DNA from: DATDAH01 sp963845425
Lineage (GTDB): Bacteria; Actinomycetota; Acidimicrobiia; Acidimicrobiales; DATDAH01
Direction of reading: 5' to 3'
NCBI GenBank assembly: GCA_963845425.1
Contig: CAWJSC010000015.1
Coordinates: 1-64,000 of the forward strand
DNA length: 64,000 bases
Under the pieces are notes generated by a model. It searched no databases. It saw only the letters and a program-made list of their open reading frames with translations, and was not told the origin of the DNA. Shown here piece after piece: positions 57,380 through 64,000 of this stretch. A program made the translations under genes and the position numbers. How positions within the stretch are numbered: position 1 is the stretch's first letter; each line of letters opens with the position of its first letter.

Positions 57380-58810
57380 GTGACCGACGAACACGCACAC
57401 GACCTCTGGGAACGCTGCCGCGCCGAACTGGAGCAACAGGTCTCCGGCGGCGTCTTCCTCATGTACTTCGAGCCCACCGAGGCCCTGGACGTCGAGGGCA
57501 GCACCCTCGTGCTCGGCGTCCCCAGCGTGATGGCCCGTGAGCGCCTCGACATGCGCTACCGCCCGCTGATCGATGACGCCTTGGCCGAACACGCCCCCGA
57601 GATCACCGACCTGCGCTTCGTGGTGGTGGACACCGACCCCGTCGAGGCCGACCTGCTCGACCTGCCCCACCCCTCCCGGCTCGACGAGCACAGCGCCGAT
57701 CCCTTCGACGAGCTCCCCCTGCTCGACGAGCTCCCGGTCCCGCCCGACGGCCTGGACGGCGAGCTCACCGTCTCCGCCGGCCCCGCCGACGTGCGGCCCG
57801 AGCAGACCTTCGAGACCTTTGTCATCGGCAGCTCCAACCAGTTCGCCAACGCCGCCGCCCTCCGCGTCGCCGAGACGCCGGCCCGCTCCTACAACCCGCT
57901 GACCATCTACGGACCCAGCGGGCTGGGCAAGACCCACCTGCTGCACGCCATCGGCAACTACATCAAGCAGAACTACCCGACCTTCGTCGTCCGCTACGTC
58001 CGCACCGAGCTGTTCCTCTACCAGTACGTCGACGCCATCCGGAACAACACCACCACCGAGTTCAAGCGGCGCTACCGCGAGATCGACGTGCTCCTCGTCG
58101 ACGACATCCACTTCCTCGAGGGCAAGGAAGGCCTCCAGGAGGAGTTCTTCCACACCTTCAACGCCCTCCACGAGGCCAACCGCCAGATCGTGCTCACCTC
58201 GGACCGACCCCCGGACGCCATCGCCACCCTCCAGGACCGGCTGCGCAGCCGCTTCGTCATGGGCCTCGTCACCGACATCCAGCCGCCGGACCTCGAGACC
58301 CGCCTCGCCATTCTCCGGATGAAGGCCCTGCGCACCGAGGTCGACGTCCCCGAGCCGATCCTCGAGTTCATCGCCACCAACGTGAAGACCAACATCCGCG
58401 AGCTGGAGGGGGCGCTGCACCGACTCACGGCCTACTGCCGGCTCAACGACCTGCCGTGCACCATGACCCTCGCCCAGGAGGTGCTCGCCCCGATCCTCGG
58501 CGACACCGGGCCGAAGCCGATCACCATCGACCACATCCTGGCCACCACCTCGGCCAAGTTCGGGATCCCCGTCGACGAGATCATCGGGCCCAACCGACGC
58601 CGCCAGCTGGTCACCGCCCGACAGGTGGCCATGTACGCGGCCCGGGACCTCACCGACCTCAGCTACCCGGCCATCGCCGAGGAGTTCGGCGGCCGGGACC
58701 ACACCACGATCATCCACGCCGTGCGCAAGGTCTCGGACCTGATGGCCGAGCGTGGCCAGCTGTACGAGCAGGTCACCGACCTCATCGACACGCTCCGCCA
58801 GCCGGCATGA
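57380..58810 (+). CDS. dnaA: Chromosomal replication initiator DnaA
   Basis: 476 aa. Domain I DLWERCRAELEQQVSGGVFLMYFEPTEAL; a short acidic domain II; AAA+ domain with Walker A YGPSGLGKTHLLHAIGNY (about 177), Walker B VLLVDDIHFLEGKE and sensor LRSRFVMGLVTDI; DNA-binding domain IV with DLSYPAIAEEFGGRDHTTIIHAVRKV. GTG 57380 is chosen because domain I begins there and GGGGAG lies about 10 nt upstream; ATG 57341 and GTG 57323 are in frame but would add uncharacteristic residues overlapping the inverted repeat. Confidence 0.98.
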   Translation: MTDEHAHDLWERCRAELEQQVSGGVFLMYFEPTEALDVEGSTLVLGVPSVMARERLDMRYRPLIDDALAEHAPEITDLRFVVVDTDPVEADLLDLPHPSRLDEHSADPFDELPLLDELPVPPDGLDGELTVSAGPADVRPEQTFETFVIGSSNQFANAAALRVAETPARSYNPLTIYGPSGLGKTHLLHAIGNYIKQNYPTFVVRYVRTELFLYQYVDAIRNNTTTEFKRRYREIDVLLVDDIHFLEGKEGLQEEFFHTFNALHEANRQIVLTSDRPPDAIATLQDRLRSRFVMGLVTDIQPPDLETRLAILRMKALRTEVDVPEPILEFIATNVKTNIRELEGALHRLTAYCRLNDLPCTMTLAQEVLAPILGDTGPKPITIDHILATTSAKFGIPVDEIIGPNRRRQLVTARQVAMYAARDLTDLSYPAIAEEFGGRDHTTIIHAVRKVSDLMAERGQLYEQVTDLIDTLRQPA

Positions 58811-59059
58811 GCCTGGGGACGGGAACAGGGACGGCCGGTGGACAACCGGGTGCCCGGCACCGGACGTCGTGGGGACAACCCGGCACTTCTCCCCAAGCCC
58901 CGTCGCCGTCCCCCGCGGGCCGGTGAACGGGTGGGAATCGAGTGGGGACAGAAAACCGCGGCCTGACCAGCGGAAACGCATGATCATCCACAATCCACAG
59001 GACTTAGTAGTTTCCCTGGAACCAAGAGATCTCTCCATGAACGAAAGCAGGAACACTCG
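58811..59059. other. Candidate oriC (dnaA-dnaN spacer)
   Basis: 249 bp with repeated DnaA-box-like sites: TCATCCACA (58984-58992), CAATCCACA (58991-58999), the minus-strand words TTGTCCACC near 58840 and TTGTCCCCA near 58876, and GTGGGGACA near 58944. The 3' part is AT-richer, suitable for unwinding. The dnaA-dnaN spacer is the origin in mycobacteria. No exact TTATCCACA box is present here, so the assignment is provisional. Confidence 0.6.
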
Positions 59060-60157
59060 ATGAAGTTCCGTTGCGAACGGGACCGCCTTGCCGAGGCTCT
59101 GGGCACGGCCGGGCGAGCGGTGGCCAATCGGGGCGGCGCGCTGCCCGTGCTCTCCGGGGTCCGCCTGGAGCTGAGCGCCGGCCGGCTCGAGGTCACCGGC
59201 AGCGACCTCGATCTGACCATCTCGGTCACCATCGGCGTCGATGGCGGCGAGGACGGCGTGGTCGTCCTGCCGGCCCGCCTCGCCTCCGACGTGGTCCGCT
59301 CGGTCGAGGAGGGCGAGGTCCGCTTCGAGACCGACGATGAGCAGGCCCGGGTGACGGGGGGCTCGGCCGAGTTCGAGATCCGGCTCATCCCGGCCGACGA
59401 GTTCCCCCGCCTGGCTCAGCCCGAGGGCGACTCGGTCACCCTGTCGGCCGAGGCCTTCGGCGCCGCGCTCAAGCAGGTGATCCCCGCCGCCAGCTCCGAC
59501 GATTCCCGGCCGATCCTCACCGGAGTCCTGCTCAGCGCCGAGGACGACGGCCTCAAGCTGGTGGCCACCGACTCCTACCGCCTCGCCGTGCGGTCGATGC
59601 CGGGGACGTCGGTCCTGGCGGAGGGCCAGAAGGTCCTGGTCCCGTCTCGGGCCCTGGCCGAACTGGCCCGCGTTCTGCCCGACGACGGCGAGGTGACCCT
59701 CGTGTTGGGCGAGCGCGACGCCGTGTTCGAGATCGCCGGCACCCGGCTCGTGACCCGGCTGATCGAGGGGGAGTTCCCGAACTACCAGGGCCTGATCCCC
59801 AGTGGGCAGGCCAACGTGCTGTCGGTGGGCCGGGCCCCGCTCCTGGAGGCGCTGCGCCGGGTGAAGCTCCTGGCTCGCGAGGCCACGCCGGTCCGTCTGG
59901 TCATGAAGCCCGAGGGCGACCTCGAGCTGCTCGCGGTGACCCAGGACGTGGGCCAGGCCCACGACGCGGTCGAGGCCAGCTTCGAGGGCACCGAGCTCAC
60001 CGTGGCCTTCAACCCCGACTACCTCCTGCAGGGCCTGGAGGTGTGCCCGGGCGACGAACTGCGCATCGAGACCCTCGACGCCCTCAAGCCGGCGTTGATC
60101 AAGGCGGTCGAGGGCACCGAGTTCCTCTACCTGCTGATGCCCGTGCGGGTGACCTGA
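59060..60157 (+). CDS. dnaN: DNA polymerase III beta subunit (sliding clamp)
   Basis: 365 aa. Three clamp domains are recognisable: MKFRCERDRLAEALGTAGRAV, LKQVIPAASSDDSRPILTGVLL and VTRLIEGEFPNYQGLIP, ending YLLMPVRVT. It tethers the replicative polymerase to DNA. ATG 59060 begins the first strand. It follows the candidate oriC and is 16 bp upstream of recF. Confidence 0.98.
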   Translation: MKFRCERDRLAEALGTAGRAVANRGGALPVLSGVRLELSAGRLEVTGSDLDLTISVTIGVDGGEDGVVVLPARLASDVVRSVEEGEVRFETDDEQARVTGGSAEFEIRLIPADEFPRLAQPEGDSVTLSAEAFGAALKQVIPAASSDDSRPILTGVLLSAEDDGLKLVATDSYRLAVRSMPGTSVLAEGQKVLVPSRALAELARVLPDDGEVTLVLGERDAVFEIAGTRLVTRLIEGEFPNYQGLIPSGQANVLSVGRAPLLEALRRVKLLAREATPVRLVMKPEGDLELLAVTQDVGQAHDAVEASFEGTELTVAFNPDYLLQGLEVCPGDELRIETLDALKPALIKAVEGTEFLYLLMPVRVT

Positions 60158-60173
60158 CGAGCGGACGCCGAAG

Positions 60174-61250
60174 GTGAGACTCCGGCGCCTCTGGCTGACG
60201 GACTTCCGCAACCACGAGCACGACGAGCTGGAGCTGCCACCGGGACTGACCGCGATCACCGGGCCCAACGGCGCGGGGAAGACGGCGCTGCTCGAGGCCA
60301 TCGGCTTCCTGTCGACGCTCAGCTCGTTCCGTGGCGCGTCGGGCGACCTGCTGGTGCGGGCCGGCGCCGGTTCCGCGGTGGTGCGGGGTGAGGTCGAGCG
60401 GGACGGGCGGGAACTGCTCATCGAATGCGAGATCATCGGCGGCCGTACGGTCGCCCAGCTCAACCGGCAACGGGGCGCCCGGCGCCGGGACCTGCTCGAT
60501 GCTCTCCGGGTCAGCGTCTTCACGCCCGACGACCTCGTGCTGGTCAAGGGCGGGCCGGGGGAGCGACGCCGCTTCCTGGACGACGCCATGGTCCAACTGC
60601 GGCCCCGTGACGACGCTCTCCGCCTGGAACTGGAGCGGGTGCTCCGCCAACGCAACACGCTGCTCAAGCAGGCGGGGGGCCGGCTGACCGAGGAGGTCGG
60701 CCTGACCCTCGACGTCTGGGACCAGAAGCTGGTCGCGGTGGGGGAGGAGATCGGCGCCCGCCGGGCCGAGATCGCCACCGCCCTGGCCCCCCTCGTGACC
60801 GAGGCCTACGGCCGGTTGGCGGGCGCGCCCGTCGAGGTCGGTGTCACCCACCGCCCGTCGTGGGCCGGTGCCCCCGACCTCGCGGCGGCGCTGGCCGCGG
60901 CGCGGGATGAGGACCTGAAGCGCCGGGTCTCCACGGTCGGCCCTCACCGCGACGACATCGAGCTGGTCCTCGGGAGGCTCCCGGCCCGGACCCAGGCCTC
61001 CCAGGGCGAGCAGCGGTCGTTGGCGCTGGCCCTGCGCCTGGGGGTGCACCGGTTGGTGGCCGACCGGGTGGGGGTGCCGCCGGTGCTGCTCCTCGACGAC
61101 GTGTTCTCCGAACTCGACGCCGGCCACAGCCGCGCCCTCATCGAGCTCCTCCCTGAGGGCCAGGCCCTGCTCACCACCGCCGGCGAACTGCCCGACGGCA
61201 TCGCCCCGGATCGGCGGCTGTCACTGGCGGGTGGGAAGATCCTCCCGTGA
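60174..61250 (+). CDS. recF: DNA replication and repair protein RecF
   Basis: A 358-aa SMC-like ATPase for gap repair. N-terminal LRRLWLTDFRNHEHDELEL, Walker A ITGPNGAGKTALLEAIGFLS (about 29-37), LSQGEQ-type signature ASQGEQRSLALALRLG, Walker B PPVLLLDDVFSELDAGH. GTG 60174; its stop overlaps the dciA GTG by 4 bp. Order dnaA-dnaN-recF-dciA as in Mycobacterium. Confidence 0.97.
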   Translation: MRLRRLWLTDFRNHEHDELELPPGLTAITGPNGAGKTALLEAIGFLSTLSSFRGASGDLLVRAGAGSAVVRGEVERDGRELLIECEIIGGRTVAQLNRQRGARRRDLLDALRVSVFTPDDLVLVKGGPGERRRFLDDAMVQLRPRDDALRLELERVLRQRNTLLKQAGGRLTEEVGLTLDVWDQKLVAVGEEIGARRAEIATALAPLVTEAYGRLAGAPVEVGVTHRPSWAGAPDLAAALAAARDEDLKRRVSTVGPHRDDIELVLGRLPARTQASQGEQRSLALALRLGVHRLVADRVGVPPVLLLDDVFSELDAGHSRALIELLPEGQALLTTAGELPDGIAPDRRLSLAGGKILP

Positions 61251-61561
61251 CCGAGCCGCGACGGACGACGCCCCAACCCATGCGCCGGTCCCTGGAGCGG
61301 CTCCTGGACGACCTCGGGTCGGCGCCGGTGCAGGAGACCAACTCCCTATTGGCCCGCTGGGCCGAGGTGGTGGGCCGCGACCTCGCGGCGCACACCCAGC
61401 CCGTCGGGGTCCGCCACGGGATCCTGGTCGTGCAGGCCGACGACCCCGCTTACGGCGACCACCTGGCCTGGCAGGAACGCCAGCTCGTGCAGCGTCTCGC
61501 CACGGTCCTCGGTGCGGGCGTCGTCACCGGCCTCCAGGTCCGCATCAAGCCGGCGACCTGA
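61247..61561 (+). CDS. dciA: DciA-family helicase-loading protein (DUF721)
   Basis: 104 aa with the DUF721 pattern: SLERLLDDLGSAPVQETNSLLARWAEVVGRDLAAHTQPVGVRHGILVVQADDPAYGDHLAWQERQLVQRL. DciA is the ancestral partner that helps load DnaB where DnaC/DnaI are absent. It corresponds to Rv0004. GTG 61247 overlaps recF (GTGA). gyrB usually follows in actinobacteria but is absent here. Confidence 0.93.
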   Translation: MTEPRRTTPQPMRRSLERLLDDLGSAPVQETNSLLARWAEVVGRDLAAHTQPVGVRHGILVVQADDPAYGDHLAWQERQLVQRLATVLGAGVVTGLQVRIKPAT

Positions 61562-61604
61562 GGCCGGCGCCGGAAGGGACGACGCCGGCTGCGAGACTGT
61601 CCCT

Positions 61605-62345
61605 GTGCGCGCCCTGCTCGTCTCGGATCTGCACTACGAGCTCCGCAAGCTCGACTGGGTGCTGGCCGAAGCCACCGACGTGGACCTGCTGGTGGTGGCG
61701 GGTGATCTGCTGGACATCGGCTCCCCGGTGCCCCTCGACACCCAGATCACCGTCGTGCTCGAGTACCTCGCGCGCTTCGCCGAGCGGGCGCCGACGGTGG
61801 TCTGCTCGGGGAACCACGACCTCGACCGCCGGTCGGGTTCCGGGGAGAAGGTCACCGGCTGGCTGGCCGATGCGCGCGCCGCCGGGCTGGTCGTCGACGG
61901 GGCCAGTACCGAGGTGGGTGACTGGCTGGTCACGGCCTGCGCCTGGTGGGAAGGCCCGGAGACCCTGGGACGCCTGGAGGCGCACCTCGCCGAGGCGGCC
62001 ACGGTCCGGACGGGACACTGGCTGTGGGCGTACCACGGTCCGGCCGAAGGCCCGTTGTCCTGGACCGGGTCGCGCCATTTCGGTGATCCCGAACTGCCCC
62101 GCTTGATCGATACGTACGCCCCGGATCTGGTCCTCGGGGGCCACATCCACCAAGCCCCGTTCGTCAGCGGCGGCACCTGGTTCGAACAACGCGGTGAGAC
62201 CTGGCTGTTCAACAGCGGCTACCAGTACGGGCCGGTGCCGACCCACACGGTCTTCGATCTGGACCGGCACACGGCCGCGTGGTGGTCGTTCGACGCCGCC
62301 GGGGAGATGACGTTCGGCGCCGCCGCGCCGGGACCGGATCAGTAG
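61605..62345 (+). CDS. Metallophosphoesterase
   Basis: A 246-aa calcineurin-type phosphoesterase. Metal ligands are LLVSDLHYELRK (Asp-x-His), VVAGDLLDIG (Asp), VVCSGNHDLDRR (Gly-Asn-His-Asp), AYHGPAEG (His) and LVLGGHIHQAPF (Gly-His-x-His). The substrate could be a nucleotide, phosphoprotein or phospholipid. The GTG start has GAGACT exactly 6 nt upstream. It takes the place of gyrB after dciA. Its last 7 bp overlap the convergent cyclic-nucleotide-binding gene. Confidence 0.9.
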   Translation: MRALLVSDLHYELRKLDWVLAEATDVDLLVVAGDLLDIGSPVPLDTQITVVLEYLARFAERAPTVVCSGNHDLDRRSGSGEKVTGWLADARAAGLVVDGASTEVGDWLVTACAWWEGPETLGRLEAHLAEAATVRTGHWLWAYHGPAEGPLSWTGSRHFGDPELPRLIDTYAPDLVLGGHIHQAPFVSGGTWFEQRGETWLFNSGYQYGPVPTHTVFDLDRHTAAWWSFDAAGEMTFGAAAPGPDQ

Positions 62346-62830
62346 TCGGGCGCCCGATCCGAGCCGGGCTCGATCTCGACCGGCGGGCGCGAGGCCAGGC
62401 TCTCCAGCACGTCGTGGACCAGACCCAGATGGCCTTCGGCGTCGGCGTACTGGTGGCGGACGTCGGCCACGTAGCCGATGAGCCGCTGGAGGCGACCGGC
62501 GAGCTGGCGGGCCAGCTCGAGGGCCAGCTCCGGATTGCTGGCGAAGAAGGTCCCGGGATCCCCGATGACCCGCACGGTCGAGGGGACCGCGGCCAGGACC
62601 GTCGCGGTCCGCGGCGCGCCCAGGAGGGCGCCGACCTCGCCGACGAAGGTCCCGGTGACGGTGAGCTCGTCGATCACGGCGCCGTCGAGTTCGACCCGAA
62701 GCACGCCGTCCAGGAGCGTGGCGACGGAGCGGTCCGTGCGGTCGCCCTGCTCGAAGAGCACCTCGCCGGCGGCCAGTCGACGATCGGGGAGACCCTCGGT
62801 CAGGGCGACGACGTCGGCGGCCGGGGTCAC
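62339..62830 (-). CDS. Cyclic-nucleotide-binding-domain protein
   Basis: A 163-aa protein consisting mainly of a CAP-like cNMP-binding domain: RRLAAGEVLFEQGDRTDRSVATLLDGVLRVE and the ligand-binding cassette TGTFVGEVGALLGAPRTATVLA (Gly-Glu ... Arg-Thr-Ala). There is no DNA-binding domain, so it is a stand-alone sensor. TAGTCT lies 7 nt before the GTG start (leaderless). The cyclase-like gene at 5 kb shows the genome can probably make the ligand. Confidence 0.85.
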   Translation of the reverse strand: MTPAADVVALTEGLPDRRLAAGEVLFEQGDRTDRSVATLLDGVLRVELDGAVIDELTVTGTFVGEVGALLGAPRTATVLAAVPSTVRVIGDPGTFFASNPELALELARQLAGRLQRLIGYVADVRHQYADAEGHLGLVHDVLESLASRPPVEIEPGSDRAPDY

Positions 62831-62953
62831 CTTTCGGAGACTACCGGCGCGAGCCCGGGCGATTCATCGGCTGATCCGGCGCCAGGGGACGGCCCCGCCA
62901 GCGGGGCGAGGACCGAGCACCTAGGGTCCGCGCCGACGATCGGGGAGGACCGG

Positions 62954-64000
62954 ATGACCGACACGAGCACCACGCCGGCCGGCGCGGGGGGATCGGGCGG
63001 CGCGGGGGCGGGGGAGAAGGGCCTGAAGGGTGGGTCGCTGGGCCTGCTCTCGACCACCGTCATCGGGGTGGCCTCGACGGCCCCCGGCTACAGCCTGGCG
63101 GCGACGCTGGGCTTCGTCATCGGGGTGGTGGGCTTCAAGGCCCCGGCGATCATGTGGTTGGCCTTCGTGCCCATGGCCTTCACCGCGGCGGCGTACTACT
63201 ACCTGAACCGTGCCGACCCGGACTGCGGGACGACGTTCTCGTGGGCCACGCGGGCGATGGGCCCGACGGCGGGCTGGTTCGGCGGCTGGGCCATCATCGT
63301 GGCCGACGTCATCGTCATGGCCGCCCTCGCCCAGATTGCCGGGATCTACACGTTCCTGCTCTTCGACGCCGACGGCCTCGCCGAGAGCACCTTCTGGGTG
63401 ACAGTCATCGGCTGTGTGTTCATCGCCATCGTGACCTGGATCTGCTACATCGGCATCGAGGTCTCGGCCAAGACGCAGTACTTCCTGCTCGGCCTCGAGA
63501 TCGTGGCCCTGGGCCTCTTCACCCTGGTGGCCCTGGTCCGGGTCTACTTCGGGGACGTCGACGGTTCGGTCGACCCGTCCCTCAGCTGGCTCAACCCGGT
63601 CGGCATCCAGGGCTTCGAGCTCTCGTGGACGCAGCTCAACCCGTTCAGTTCCGACCAGAGCGATCTCGTGTACGGCCTCTTGCTGGCCATCTTCATCTAC
63701 TGGGGCTGGGACTCTGCGGTGACCGTCAACGAGGAGAGCAGTGACGCCTCCCGGACGCCGGGACGGGCCGCGGTGATCAGCACGGTGGTCCTGGTGGGGA
63801 TCTACGTGGTGGTGTCGGTCGCCGTCCAGGCCTTCGCCGGCATCGAGTCGCTGGCGGACCAGGACGATGTCCTGGCCGTCGTGGGCGACCAGGTCCTCGG
63901 CAGCTGGCTCGGGAAGCTGCTGATCATCGCCGTCCTGACCTCGGCGATGGCGTCCTGTCAGACCACGATCCTGCCCACGACACGGACGTCCCTGTCGATG
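62954..64000 (+). CDS. APC-family amino acid permease, 5' part
   Basis: The first 349 residues of an amino acid-polyamine-organocation transporter, cut by the right edge. LGLLSTTVIGVASTAPGYSLAATLGFVIG is the TM1 substrate-binding region with its broken helix. GTTFSWATRAMGPTAGWFGGW is the conserved loop after TM2, and FIYWGWDSAVTVNEESSDASRTPGRAAV the TM6 to loop signature. GGGGAGGACCGG precedes the ATG; TAGGGT near 62923 may be its -10. Substrate unknown. Confidence 0.93.
   Translation, partial: MTDTSTTPAGAGGSGGAGAGEKGLKGGSLGLLSTTVIGVASTAPGYSLAATLGFVIGVVGFKAPAIMWLAFVPMAFTAAAYYYLNRADPDCGTTFSWATRAMGPTAGWFGGWAIIVADVIVMAALAQIAGIYTFLLFDADGLAESTFWVTVIGCVFIAIVTWICYIGIEVSAKTQYFLLGLEIVALGLFTLVALVRVYFGDVDGSVDPSLSWLNPVGIQGFELSWTQLNPFSSDQSDLVYGLLLAIFIYWGWDSAVTVNEESSDASRTPGRAAVISTVVLVGIYVVVSVAVQAFAGIESLADQDDVLAVVGDQVLGSWLGKLLIIAVLTSAMASCQTTILPTTRTSLSM

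Noticed and set aside
57116..60778. A 1220-residue open frame on the minus strand across dnaA, oriC and dnaN
   Set aside because: It is antisense to textbook dnaA and dnaN, has low-complexity composition and no family motifs. Long antisense frames are normal at this GC content.

Overview
The window is high-GC, densely coded DNA from an actinobacterium. The marks are putative F420-dependent luciferase-like oxidoreductases, mycothiol-type DinB proteins, DUF2510, DUF5318 and DUF6049-like proteins, a CwlM homologue, many GTG/TTG starts and a replication-origin gene order matching that of Mycobacterium. I read the lineage as Acidimicrobiia-like from its general character, but the sequence alone does not prove it. 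No phage, IS element or CRISPR array is visible.

Layout. 1-11.9 kb: the 5' part of dnaK with a HAIR-like operator, gpmA, an arylsulfotransferase-like lipoprotein, a small nucleotide cyclase, an ACT protein, an aldehyde dehydrogenase and an EtfD-like membrane iron-sulfur oxidoreductase. 11.9-14.6 kb: tRNA-Gly(CCC) and, 2.6 kb later, an exact 49-bp copy of its 3' part. These bound a small integrase-less island with a P450, a DUF433/DUF5615 toxin-antitoxin pair and debris. 14.6-28.3 kb: accessory genes, including VapBC, DM13, a sulfatase, YceI/MarR, a thioredoxin-like module, transporters and several genes with apparent frame breaks. 28.3-36.8 kb: dnaB-rplI-rpsR-ssb-rpsF, panB, a class A penicillin-binding protein and a DUF5318 protein, all on the minus strand and syntenic with Rv0049-Rv0058. 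36.9-38.8 kb: small enzymes and a candidate structured RNA with an intrinsic terminator.

38.8-61.6 kb is the chromosome-origin cluster in Mycobacterium order: cca, DUF6049-like protein, (degV, Ser/Thr kinase), ECF sigma, anti-sigma, trxB, trxA, cwlM, parB, parA, rsmG, jag, yidC, yidD, rnpA, rpmH, then dnaA, dnaN, recF and dciA on the plus strand. The kinase sits where Mycobacterium has the MurJ (MviN) fusion and has the same kinase-TM-extracellular layout but no flippase. gyrB/gyrA do not follow dciA. Instead there are a phosphoesterase, a cyclic-nucleotide-binding protein and an amino-acid permease cut by the right edge.

Across the window many genes have a TANNNT-type -10 hexamer ending 6-8 nt before the start codon, which implies widespread leaderless mRNAs. 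Dispersed palindromes, two ParB-site-like 16-mers, DnaA-box clusters and a perfect 16-bp hairpin inside rsmG are the main non-coding signals.
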